NCBI RefSeq assembly: GCF_014647515.1
Contig: NZ_BMPI01000054.1
Span: forward strand, 1 to 47,651
Source: Dactylosporangium sucinum
Lineage (GTDB): Bacteria > Actinomycetota > Actinomycetes > Mycobacteriales > Micromonosporaceae
Reading direction: 5' to 3'
DNA: 47,651 bases
Of the stretch, positions 25,435-33,295 are shown one piece after another. Both the position numbers and the translations under genes were made by a program. The notes under the pieces were generated by a model that ran no database searches, was not told the DNA's origin, and was given only the letters and a program-made list of their open reading frames with translations. The first letter of the stretch is position 1. Every line of letters begins with the position of its first letter.

Positions 25435-26415
25435 ATGAGCACTTTTTGGTATGCGATTCTTGGGTTCCTGCTCGTGGCTTATTTCGCGCTCGGCGGGCTC
25501 GACCAGGGCGTGGCCATGCTGCTTGCGACCATCCGCGGCGGTGACGACCGGCGGCGCGCCCTCAACGCGATCGGCCCGATGTTCCTCGGCAACGAGGTCT
25601 GGATCGTCGGCGCCGTCGGCGTGCTCGTCGCCGCGTTCCCGCGGGTCGAGGGCGAGCTGTTCGGCGCCGCGTATCCGGTGGTCGCCGTCACCCTGCTCGC
25701 CCTCCTGCTGCTCAACGCGAGCGTGCAGTTGCGCAGCCGGGGCCGACGCAGCGGCGGGTTCGACGCGGTCATCGCGGCCAGCGGCCTGGTGCTCGCGCTC
25801 GGCTGGGGCCTGTTGCTCGGCGTCCTGCTGCACGGCGCCCCGGTCACCGCCGACGGCCACGTGCACGGCTTCGCGCCGCTGACCGACCCGCTCGTCTGGG
25901 CCACCGGGCTCGCGCACGTGCTGCTCGTGCTCGCGCACGGCGCGGCCTTCCTCGCCGGGCGGCTCGCCGACGGGCCGCTGCGTGAACGCATGCACCGGGC
26001 CGTCCGGCGGCTCGGCCCGGCGGCGGCCGGCGCGGTGCTGCTCGTCACCGGCGGCTGGTGGCTGGCGGCGCCGGACGGGATCCGCAACCCGCTCGTGGGC
26101 ACGCTGCTCGCGGTCGCGACCGCCGGCGCCGTCGCGGTCGCCGCGCTGCGGCCGGGCCGGGCCTTCGCCGCGACCCTTGTGGCCTGCGCCCTGCCCGTGC
26201 TCACGGTCGCGTCGGCGCTCTACCCGACCGTGCTAGCGTCCACGGTGGAACCGGGCGCGTCGGTGACCGTCGACGACGCGGCGGCCGGCGGTGACACACT
26301 GCGACTGCTCGCCTTCGGCGCGGCGCCGCTGCTGCCGGTGCTCGTCGCCGTGCAGGTTGCCTGCTGGTGGCTGTTCCGGCAGCGGGAACGCGTGCCCACC
26401 CACCTCTACTGGTAG
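25435..26415 (+). CDS. cydB: Cytochrome bd oxidase subunit II
   Basis: Subunit II of cytochrome bd, 326 aa, eight or nine membrane segments. The N-terminal FWYAILGFLLVAYFALGGLDQG and the following GPMFLGNEVWIVGA are diagnostic. It lacks haem in most family members and stabilises subunit I. Its ATGAGC start is the same six bases that begin each upstream repeat, suggesting the repeats arose by duplication at an original ATGA junction between cydA and cydB. The stop is 5 bp before cydD. Codon use and length are ordinary. Confidence 0.95.
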   Translation: MSTFWYAILGFLLVAYFALGGLDQGVAMLLATIRGGDDRRRALNAIGPMFLGNEVWIVGAVGVLVAAFPRVEGELFGAAYPVVAVTLLALLLLNASVQLRSRGRRSGGFDAVIAASGLVLALGWGLLLGVLLHGAPVTADGHVHGFAPLTDPLVWATGLAHVLLVLAHGAAFLAGRLADGPLRERMHRAVRRLGPAAAGAVLLVTGGWWLAAPDGIRNPLVGTLLAVATAGAVAVAALRPGRAFAATLVACALPVLTVASALYPTVLASTVEPGASVTVDDAAAGGDTLRLLAFGAAPLLPVLVAVQVACWWLFRQRERVPTHLYW

Positions 26416-26420
26416 GGCGC

Positions 26421-28061
26421 GTGGACAAGAGACTGCTGCGACTCGGGCCGGTCCGGCGATACGCCGTCGTCCTGGCCGGCTCGGGGCTGCTGGCTGCGAT
26501 CCTCGTGGTCGCGCAGGCCGTCAGCCTGGCGGCGGTGCTGGTCGCGGCGGTCGACGGCCGGCTGGACCGGGCCGCGCTGCTCGTCTGCCTCACCGCCGTC
26601 GTCCTGCGCGGCGCCCACACCGCCGTCGCCGGGGCGGTCGCGGGCCGCGCCGCCGCCGGCGTCAAGGCGCACCTGCGGGCCGAGCTGCTGGAGAAGGCCA
26701 CCGGGCGCGGGCCGGGCTGGCTCGCCGGCAAGCGGGCGGGGGAGCTGGCGACGCTCGCCGGGCGCGGGATCGACGGCCTCGACGGGTATCTCACCGGTTA
26801 CTTCCCGCAGGTCTTCCTGGCCGCGTTCGTCCCGGTCGCCTGCCTCGGCTGGCTCGCCGTCACCGACCTCACGTCGGCCGTGATCGTCGCCGTGACCCTG
26901 CCGCTCATCCCGGTCTTCGGCGCGCTCGTCGGCTGGCAGACCGGCGCCCGCACCAAGCGCCAGTGGCACCTGCTGCAGCGGCTCGGCGGGCACTTCCTCG
27001 ACACTGTGCAGGGCCTGCCGACGCTGCGCTCGTTCGGTCGCGAACGGGCGCAGGTCCGGCGCGTGCACGCGATGGCCGACGCCTACCGGGTCGCCACCAT
27101 GCGCACCCTGCGCCTGGCGTTCCTGTCGGCGCTCGTCCTGGAGCTCGTCGCGACGGTGTCGGTGGCGCTGGTCGCGGTGCCGGTCGGGCTGCGGCTGCTC
27201 GACGGGAAGCTGACGCTGGGCGCCGCGCTCGTGGTGCTGCTGCTCGCCCCGGAGGCGTATCTCCCGCTGCGGACGCTGGGCACCCGCTTCCACGCGAGCC
27301 AGGAGGGGCTGGCCGCGGCGGCGGAGGTTTTCGCGGTGCTGGACGGCCCGGCACCCGCCACCACGGAGTCCCGGCTCCCGCCGTTCGACTCGCTCGTGCT
27401 CGACCGCGTGACGGTCGCCTACGACGACGTGGTCGCGCTGCGCGACGCATCGCTCACCGTGGCCGCCGGCGACCGGGTCGCGCTGGTCGGCCCGAGCGGC
27501 GGCGGCAAGTCCACCATCCTCGCCCTCGCGCTGGGCTTCGTGACGCCGACGTCCGGCCGCGTCCTCGTCGGCGGGGCCGACCTGGCGACGCTCGACCTGG
27601 CCGCCTGGCGGGCCCGGCTGGCCTGGATGCCGCAGCGGCCGCACCTGTTCGCCGGCAGCGTGCTCGACAACGTCCGCCTCGGCGCACCCGCGGCCTCGCT
27701 CGACGCGGTCGTCGCGGCGGCCCGGGCGGCGGACGCCGACGAGTTCGTGCGCGCGCTGCCGGCCGGCTACGACACCGACCTCGCCGGCCACGGGCTGTCC
27801 AGCGGGCAGGTGCAGCGGCTCGCCATGGCCCGCGCCTGGCTGCGCCGGGACGCCGACCTGCTGCTGCTCGACGAGCCGACGGCCCGCCTGGATCCGGCGA
27901 GCGAGGCGGCGGTGGTCGCCGCGGCGGCCCGGCTGGCGGCCGACCGCACGGCGCTGCTGGTCGCCCACCGCCCGGCCCTGCTGTCGATCGCCACCCGTGT
28001 GGTCGAGGTCTCATCAGGTGTACTGCTGGAGCGCACCCCACCCGCGGCGGTGCCCGCATGA
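26421..28061 (+). CDS. cydD: ABC exporter subunit CydD
   Basis: Half-transporter of the CydDC exporter, 546 aa: a membrane domain of about 310 residues followed by an ABC ATPase. Walker A is GPSGGGKS (357-364), the signature motif is LSSGQ rather than the usual LSGGQ, and Walker B is LLLLDEPTARLD. CydDC exports reduced thiols (cysteine, glutathione in E. coli) or haem and is needed to assemble cytochrome bd. GTG at 26421 follows the cydB stop by 5 bp, and the 3' end overlaps cydC as ATGA. Typical of actinobacterial cydABDC. Confidence 0.92.
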   Translation: MDKRLLRLGPVRRYAVVLAGSGLLAAILVVAQAVSLAAVLVAAVDGRLDRAALLVCLTAVVLRGAHTAVAGAVAGRAAAGVKAHLRAELLEKATGRGPGWLAGKRAGELATLAGRGIDGLDGYLTGYFPQVFLAAFVPVACLGWLAVTDLTSAVIVAVTLPLIPVFGALVGWQTGARTKRQWHLLQRLGGHFLDTVQGLPTLRSFGRERAQVRRVHAMADAYRVATMRTLRLAFLSALVLELVATVSVALVAVPVGLRLLDGKLTLGAALVVLLLAPEAYLPLRTLGTRFHASQEGLAAAAEVFAVLDGPAPATTESRLPPFDSLVLDRVTVAYDDVVALRDASLTVAAGDRVALVGPSGGGKSTILALALGFVTPTSGRVLVGGADLATLDLAAWRARLAWMPQRPHLFAGSVLDNVRLGAPAASLDAVVAAARAADADEFVRALPAGYDTDLAGHGLSSGQVQRLAMARAWLRRDADLLLLDEPTARLDPASEAAVVAAAARLAADRTALLVAHRPALLSIATRVVEVSSGVLLERTPPAAVPA

Positions 28062-29728
28062 CGACGGAAATGCGGACGGCGCCCGGCGGCGGCCCGGCGG
28101 CGGCCGGCGGCGGGGTGGCCGGGACGACCGTGGCCGTGCGGCTGGTCGGCGTCGGAGCGGCCGTGCGGCTGGTGTTCGCCGGGCTGCTCGCGGTCGCCAC
28201 CGAGCTGGCCGGCGTCGGGCTGGTCGCGACGGCGACCTGGATGATCGTGCGGGCCGCCGACCAGCCGCCGCTGGCCGCGCTGGCCGTGGCGATCGCCGGC
28301 GTGCGGGCGTTCGCGGTGCTGAAGGGCGGCCTGCGGTACGCCGAGCGGCTCGCCGGCCACGACGCCGTCCTGCGGGTCCTGGCCGACGTCCGCACCCGGG
28401 TCTTCGCCGCCCTCGCCGCCGATCGGCGCACGGCCACCGGCGCGGTCCGGAAGGGCGGCGGTGACGAGCTGAGCCGCGTGGTGTCCGATGTGGACGCCGT
28501 GCAGGACGCGATCCTGCGCGGGGTGCTGCCGGCCGCCGTCGCCGGGATCGTCGGGGCCGGGGCCGTCGTCGTGACCGCGGTCGTCGCGCCCGCCGCCGGG
28601 CTGGTGCTGGCGGCCGGGCTGCTCGTCGCCGGGGTGCTGCTGCCGCTCGCCGGGCACACGGTCAGCCGCCGGGCGTCGGCCGACATCGCGGCGGCCCGCG
28701 GGGCGGTGACGGCGTCCGCGGTGGACGTGGTGCACGGGGTGGCCGAGCTGACCGCGTACGGGGCGCTGCCCGCCGCCCTCGACCGGGCCGCGGCCGACGG
28801 GCAACGGCTGGCCCGGCTGGAGCGCCGCGCCGCCACGGTCTCGGCCGTCGTCGGCGGAGCCGCCGCGCTGGTGCCGGCGCTGACGGCGGTGTTCGTGGCG
28901 CTCGTCGTCGGCGGAAAGGCGGCCGCCGTGCTGGCGCTCGCGGCCCTCGCCGTCGGCGAGGTGGTCGTCCCGCTCGCCGCCGCGGCCGTCCGGCAGTCCG
29001 AGCTGCGCGGCGCCCTCGCCCGGGTCCGCACGCTCATCGCCGAGGTCCCCGCCCAGGTGGTCGAACCGGACGGGAGCCACGGCCCGGTTCCGGGTGCGGT
29101 CGGGCTGCGGCTGGACCGCGTCACCGTGCGCTATCCCGGGGCAAGCCGCGCCGCGCTCGACGGGGTCGACCTGGACCTGCCCGCCGGGCGGCGGGTGGCC
29201 GTCGTCGGCAGCAGCGGGGCCGGGAAGTCCACGCTGCTCGCGGTGCTGGCCGGACGGGTCGCCGTCGCGGGCGGCGCCGTCGGCGGGCTGCCGGCCGGGG
29301 TCGAGCGGTGGCGGATCGCCAACGGGGTCTTCGCCGACGCCCACGTGTTCCACGACACCGTGCGCGAGAACGTCAGCCTCTCCCGCGACGGGATCGGCGA
29401 CGACGACGTGCGGCGGGCGCTGGAGGACGCCGGGCTGGGGGAGTATCGGGAGCGGCTCGACGACGTCGTGGGCGAGGACGGCAGCCGGCTCTCCGGCGGG
29501 CAGCGGCAGCGGCTGCTGCTGGCCCGGGCGCTCGTGCGGGCGCCGGCGGTGCTGCTGCTGGACGAGCCGACCGAGGGCCTCGACGCCGCCGCGGCCGACG
29601 CCGTGCTCGCCACCGCGCTGGCCGCCGCCGGATCGCGGACGGTGGTCGTGGTCACCCACCGGCAGGCCGACCTGGCCCGGTTCGACGACGTGGTGCGCAT
29701 CGAGGACGGACGGCTGAGCCGGACCTGA
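28058..29728 (+). CDS. cydC: ABC exporter subunit CydC
   Basis: Partner half-transporter, 556 aa. A Gly/Ala-rich N terminus (about 25 residues) leads into six membrane segments. The ATPase has Walker A GSSGAGKS (384-391), signature LSGGQRQRLLLARAL and Walker B LLLLDEPTEGLD. The H-loop is VVVTHRQ. ATG overlaps the cydD stop. Forms a heterodimer with CydD. It ends the operon; the next gene begins 45 bp downstream and is unrelated. Confidence 0.92.
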   Translation: MTTEMRTAPGGGPAAAGGGVAGTTVAVRLVGVGAAVRLVFAGLLAVATELAGVGLVATATWMIVRAADQPPLAALAVAIAGVRAFAVLKGGLRYAERLAGHDAVLRVLADVRTRVFAALAADRRTATGAVRKGGGDELSRVVSDVDAVQDAILRGVLPAAVAGIVGAGAVVVTAVVAPAAGLVLAAGLLVAGVLLPLAGHTVSRRASADIAAARGAVTASAVDVVHGVAELTAYGALPAALDRAAADGQRLARLERRAATVSAVVGGAAALVPALTAVFVALVVGGKAAAVLALAALAVGEVVVPLAAAAVRQSELRGALARVRTLIAEVPAQVVEPDGSHGPVPGAVGLRLDRVTVRYPGASRAALDGVDLDLPAGRRVAVVGSSGAGKSTLLAVLAGRVAVAGGAVGGLPAGVERWRIANGVFADAHVFHDTVRENVSLSRDGIGDDDVRRALEDAGLGEYRERLDDVVGEDGSRLSGGQRQRLLLARALVRAPAVLLLDEPTEGLDAAAADAVLATALAAAGSRTVVVVTHRQADLARFDDVVRIEDGRLSRT

Positions 29729-29772
29729 GGCGCGGTTGACGGGTCCTTCGGCCCTTGTGCGACGCTTGGCGG

Positions 29773-30468
29773 GTGGACCGGAGCACCGTGCTGGAGGACG
29801 GGCCCATCGAGCGGTACGCCGCCGGGCTCGCCGCGGCGCTGCGTGGCCCGCGCCGGGTTCGCGACGAGATGGTTGCCGAGGCGCGGCACGGCCTGCAGGA
29901 CGCCGCGGACGCGCTGGAGGACGCCGGCTTCGGCCGGGTCGACGCCGAGCGGCAGGCCGTCGCCGACTTCGGCACCTATCGACAGGTCGTCCCGCCCTAC
30001 CAGGCCGAGCTGGCCAGCCACCAGGGCAAGCGCACCGCGCTGTGGATCGCGCTCGCGCTGCCGGTGATGATGCTGCTCGAGCCGCTCATGTGGTGGGACA
30101 GCCCGTGGAGCATCGACCAGCGGGCCAGCGCGCTCTACTGGGTGCTCGTCGCGCACTTCCAGCACACGTCGTTCGCCGCCGCGGCCGTGGCCGCGCTCCT
30201 GGTGGTCGGCTTCTCGTGGGGGAGCCGCTACCTGCGCGACGGCGTGCGGTATACCCGGATCGTCGGCTTCGGCACGATGACCTTCCTCAGCCTGCACGGG
30301 CTGGCCGGGGCGGCCGTGTTCGTGCTCAGCATCCTGCAGTGGCCGGCCGCCGCGACCTGGCCGCCGGTGATCGTCGGGATGCTCGTCAACACCGCCGCGT
30401 TCGCCTACGCGGGGCTGCTCGCCGTGCGCTGCGTGACGGTCACGCGCTCGCCGGCCGTCACGGCATAA
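29773..30468 (+). CDS. Permease-prefix-domain membrane protein
   Basis: Protein of 231 aa. Residues 1-75 form the helical permease prefix domain (RYAAGLAAALRGPRRVRDEM, then ADFGTYRQVVPPYQ). Four or five membrane segments follow (for example ALWIALALPVMMLLEPLMWW and FAAAAVAALLVVGFSWG). The domain is usually seen next to PadR regulators, and a PadR gene does lie downstream, here in convergent orientation. GTG at 29773 has GGCGGG upstream. Function beyond membrane stress or transport association is unknown. Confidence 0.8.
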   Translation: MDRSTVLEDGPIERYAAGLAAALRGPRRVRDEMVAEARHGLQDAADALEDAGFGRVDAERQAVADFGTYRQVVPPYQAELASHQGKRTALWIALALPVMMLLEPLMWWDSPWSIDQRASALYWVLVAHFQHTSFAAAAVAALLVVGFSWGSRYLRDGVRYTRIVGFGTMTFLSLHGLAGAAVFVLSILQWPAAATWPPVIVGMLVNTAAFAYAGLLAVRCVTVTRSPAVTA

Positions 30469-30507
30469 CGCGCCGACCCGCTGCCCGTCCGGCGGGGTCC
30501 GTCGTGC

Positions 30508-30840
30508 CTACGCGGTTGCCGGCGGGGGCAGGAGGACCGCGCCGATCGTCGCGGTGAACTCCTGCCAGGCCGAGCGCTCCTCGGCGAGGACCTTGCGGCC
30601 GGCGTTGGTCAGCCGGTAGGTGCGCCGCTCCCGGCCGCCGACCGTCGACCAGGCGCTCTCCACATAACCGGCGCGCTCCAGCCGGCGTAACGCGGGATAG
30701 ACGGTGCCGGTGGGCAGGGCCAGCGAGCCGCCGCTGCGCTCCTGCAGTGCCTCGATGATCGCGTAACCGTGGCGGGGCTCGCCGTCGAGCACCGCGAGCA
30801 GCAGTGCGTCGAGATGTCCGCGCAGCGCATCCGCCTTCAT
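30508..30840 (-). CDS. PadR-family transcriptional regulator
   Basis: PadR-type winged-helix repressor, 110 aa, the short class. The DNA-binding region is intact: LDALLLAVLDGEPRHGYAI, then TGTVYPALRRLERAGYVE and the wing GRERRTYRLTNAGR. ATG at 30840 lies 8 nt after TAGACT without a Shine-Dalgarno, so it is probably leaderless. The convergent permease-prefix gene is its likely functional partner, because such pairs recur in actinobacteria. It probably represses itself through the palindrome over its -10. Confidence 0.9.
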   Translation of the reverse strand: MKADALRGHLDALLLAVLDGEPRHGYAIIEALQERSGGSLALPTGTVYPALRRLERAGYVESAWSTVGGRERRTYRLTNAGRKVLAEERSAWQEFTATIGAVLLPPPATA

Positions 30841-30842
30841 GT

Positions 30843-30855
30843 GTAGCGAGTCTAC
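30843..30855 (-). promoter_or_regulatory. Putative PadR operator overlapping its own -10
   Basis: GTAGCGAGTCTAC is an interrupted palindrome (GTAG-N5-CTAC). On the minus strand it contains TAGACT, the candidate -10 of the padR-like gene, 8 nt before its ATG. Autorepression is the simple reading. Confidence 0.4.
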
Positions 30856-30942
30856 GGGTTCCGCCGCCGTCACGCCACGGAGGGGGTTTATCGGTCCAGT
30901 CGTTGGGCAGACCCGCTGCACCATCTGGCGAACGGGAGAAGC

Positions 30943-32226
30943 ATGAGGCGACGGGTCGAGGCCGCGCGCGACATCGAGCTGCTGTGGCCCAACGGGCTGG
31001 GAACGACCCTGGCGATCGCCTCCGGGCGCGCCCTCGCCTTCCGGCGCGGAGTCTCCAGACCGGTCACGTCGACCCCGCAGTGGAGCGCGCCGCGCGGGCG
31101 GCACGCCAAGCGCGAGCTCAACGCCGCCGCCGTCGCCGAGTGGCTGGTGGGGCAGTTCCCGGCCGGGCGCTACGGTGGCCTGGTGCTGGGCTCGCCGCAC
31201 GGCGCGGCCGTGCACCTCGCCCTGGCGCTCGGCGTGCCCTGGCTGCCGGTGGCGTTCGAGGTACCGACGCCTGAGGTGGCTTCGGGCGAGCACCCGACGA
31301 CCGACGGCCTGCGGCATGCGCGGGACATCCTGGACGCCAACCCCGACGTGACCGTCCGGCAGGTCTACGATCCCGTGTGGCGGGGCTGGTCCGGGACGAC
31401 GGCCGCCTACGCGGTGGTCCGCTGGCAGCGTCTCCCGCCGGCGTACCGCGAGTTCCTCGCCGACCGCCTCACGCCCGACGCCCCCGTGCTCGTGGTGCGC
31501 GACGTGAGCCGCTGGCTGACCGTGCCCGGCGACGGCGGCTACACGTTCCAGCTCGGCAGCCGCGCGAGCGGCCTGACGCCGGGCGACTACTACGACCGCA
31601 GCGACAAGGGCGAGTCCGGCGACGGCCGGCCGGAGGACAGCGACGGCGAGCGCTGCGTCGACCGCGGCCTGGTCGAGGAGCTGCGCCGGTACGCCACCGC
31701 CCACAGCCACCCGGTCCGCCAGGTCCTCTACCGCCACCCCGACGTCCTCAGCGGCGCCGTCGCCGACCTGTACCGCGAGTGGCTCCGCGAGGGCGACCGC
31801 ACCGGCAACCGGCTCGCCGTCGAGTGCGGCCGCCTGCTCGACCCGTGGCACGTCCTGCGGGCCGGCCTGGTCCCGTACTGGGCGGAGTACCCACTGCGCT
31901 CGGCGGTCCGGTCGCTGTCGTGGTGGCTGGCCGGCAGCGAGCCGTTCACCTCCATCGACGTCTTCCCGGAGCCGCCGGGCATGCCGCTGCCAACGGTCGC
32001 CCACCTGTCGGAGTGGGAGGCGGTGGCGAGCTTCGCGACCCGGCACGGGCTGGTCGACCGCCGGTGCGCCCGCGCGTACCCGTCGGGGATGGTCCCCGCC
32101 CACCACGCCACCCAGGCGCTGCGGAGCCACCCGTACGACCTGCCGTACCTGCCGCACGTCGACCCGGACGCGGCGCTGTCGGCGCTGGCCCAGAGCGCCC
32201 AGGCGGACGGCCTGCTGGTCCTCTAA
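30943..32226 (+). CDS. Hypothetical protein, 427 aa
   Basis: I do not recognise a family. The protein is soluble-looking, rich in Arg, Trp and His, with no signal peptide or long hydrophobic segment. An N-terminal part contains IASGRALAFRRGVSRPVTSTP and the motif GSPHGAAVHLALALGVPWLPV, which looks like a Rossmann-type strand-loop-helix. A middle acidic stretch (DRSDKGESGDGRPEDSDGE) resembles a linker, and the C terminus has several conserved-looking Trp/Pro motifs. GGGAGAAG lies just before the ATG. Divergent from the PadR gene, with a 102-bp shared upstream region. Confidence 0.75.
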   Translation: MRRRVEAARDIELLWPNGLGTTLAIASGRALAFRRGVSRPVTSTPQWSAPRGRHAKRELNAAAVAEWLVGQFPAGRYGGLVLGSPHGAAVHLALALGVPWLPVAFEVPTPEVASGEHPTTDGLRHARDILDANPDVTVRQVYDPVWRGWSGTTAAYAVVRWQRLPPAYREFLADRLTPDAPVLVVRDVSRWLTVPGDGGYTFQLGSRASGLTPGDYYDRSDKGESGDGRPEDSDGERCVDRGLVEELRRYATAHSHPVRQVLYRHPDVLSGAVADLYREWLREGDRTGNRLAVECGRLLDPWHVLRAGLVPYWAEYPLRSAVRSLSWWLAGSEPFTSIDVFPEPPGMPLPTVAHLSEWEAVASFATRHGLVDRRCARAYPSGMVPAHHATQALRSHPYDLPYLPHVDPDAALSALAQSAQADGLLVL

Positions 32227-32268
32227 CGCTTCCCGGTGCCCGCGCCCCGCGGCGCGCGTTCCTTTCTC

Positions 32269-32344
32269 GCGCGATCTCGGAGTTGTGGTCCCGGATTTGT
32301 CGCTTTTATGCGGATAAAGCGGGGACCACAACTCCAACATCGCG
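32269..32344. repeat. Dispersed inverted repeat, family A copy 3 (diverged)
   Basis: Arms CGCGATCTCGGAGTTGTGGT (from 32269) and their near-complement ending at 32344, with two mismatches between the arms. The GTTGTGGT core is shared with copies 1 and 2; part of the loop (GACAAAYCCGG on one strand) is shared too. It separates convergent genes. Confidence 0.8.
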
Positions 32345-32408
32345 GGCGATGCGGGGCCGTGCGGCGGTGCGAGCGGTGCCGGCGGTGCGGGCGGGCGGGG
32401 CGAAGGGG

Positions 32409-33263
32409 TCAGGCCGTGGCGTCCTCGGACTTCTCCTTGTTCTTCTGGACCTTGCTGATCACGTCGTGCAGGGGCTTGGTGCCGCTGCCGACGACGATGC
32501 CGGTGACGATGGCGTCGACCCAGACCGGGATGCCGTTCCAGCCGTCGCCGGCCATGGCGTGCAGGAGGTACAGGCCGCCGGCCGAGGACGCGACCGTCGC
32601 GAGGGCCGTGGCGATGCCCCAGGACACCAGGCCGCGGCTGGCCCGGCCCTTCTCCATCATCGACTTGGCGTGGGCGACCTGGATGAGGTCGTCGAGGGTG
32701 GCGTCGTGGTACTTGTTGGCCATGTTGGCGACGGCCTTCTCCAGCTCGCCGCGGGCGTGCCGGCCCGGCATGAACCGGGCGAAGGGCTCCAGCACCCGCT
32801 CGACCGCGGTCGCGAACGCGAACAGCGCGGCGAAGATGGTCGTGGCGTCCGGCAGGCGGATCGCGGCCGCGTTGATCTCGTAGTGGTAGAACGCCCACGA
32901 GACCGCGCCGCCGGCCGCGACCAGCGCGAAGGCGGAGATGAGCGCGCCGAGGCTGGCCTGCTGCGGGGGCACCGCGGCCGCCTCGCCCCCGGCCGCCGGC
33001 ACCTCGCCGCCGGCGACCGCGACGGCGGTGCCGACCTCGCCCTCCGCGACCGCCGCCGCGACGGCCGGGTCGACCGCGGCTCCGGGCTGGACGGCGCCGG
33101 GTTGGACGGCTCCGGGGTCCATCGGGCCGGGCTGGGCCGGGATCGAGCCCGGCTGGGGGACCTGCGCGCGGCCGACGGCCTGCGGCGCCGGGGCGACCGT
33201 GGCCGCGGCCACGACGCGGTTGGGGTTGGAGCCGAGGACGTTGGTACGTCGGACGAGAGCCAT
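32409..33263 (-). CDS. Hypothetical membrane protein with Pro/Ala-rich N terminus
   Basis: Protein of 284 aa without a family I can name. Residues 1-100 are low complexity, with PGAVQPGAVQPGA repeats and many Ala/Pro/Gln. Three hydrophobic segments follow (ALISAFALVAAGGAVSWAFY, TIFAALFAFATAVERVLEP, WGIATALATVASSAGGLYLL). The charged loop HDATLDDLIQVAHAKSMMEK lies between the second and third. A C-terminal part VDAIVTGIVVGSGTKPLHD followed by a Lys-rich end resembles small phage-holin-like or pore-associated proteins, but this is only a resemblance. ATG at 33263 is the only reasonable start. Confidence 0.7.
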   Translation of the reverse strand: MALVRRTNVLGSNPNRVVAAATVAPAPQAVGRAQVPQPGSIPAQPGPMDPGAVQPGAVQPGAAVDPAVAAAVAEGEVGTAVAVAGGEVPAAGGEAAAVPPQQASLGALISAFALVAAGGAVSWAFYHYEINAAAIRLPDATTIFAALFAFATAVERVLEPFARFMPGRHARGELEKAVANMANKYHDATLDDLIQVAHAKSMMEKGRASRGLVSWGIATALATVASSAGGLYLLHAMAGDGWNGIPVWVDAIVTGIVVGSGTKPLHDVISKVQKNKEKSEDATA

Positions 33264-33295
33264 GCGGGGAGGCTAGCGCTCGTCGATGCGTCGGC

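Noticed and set aside
25091..25438. CydX-type small subunit
   Set aside because: The encoded peptide is basic and Gly-rich without a membrane helix.
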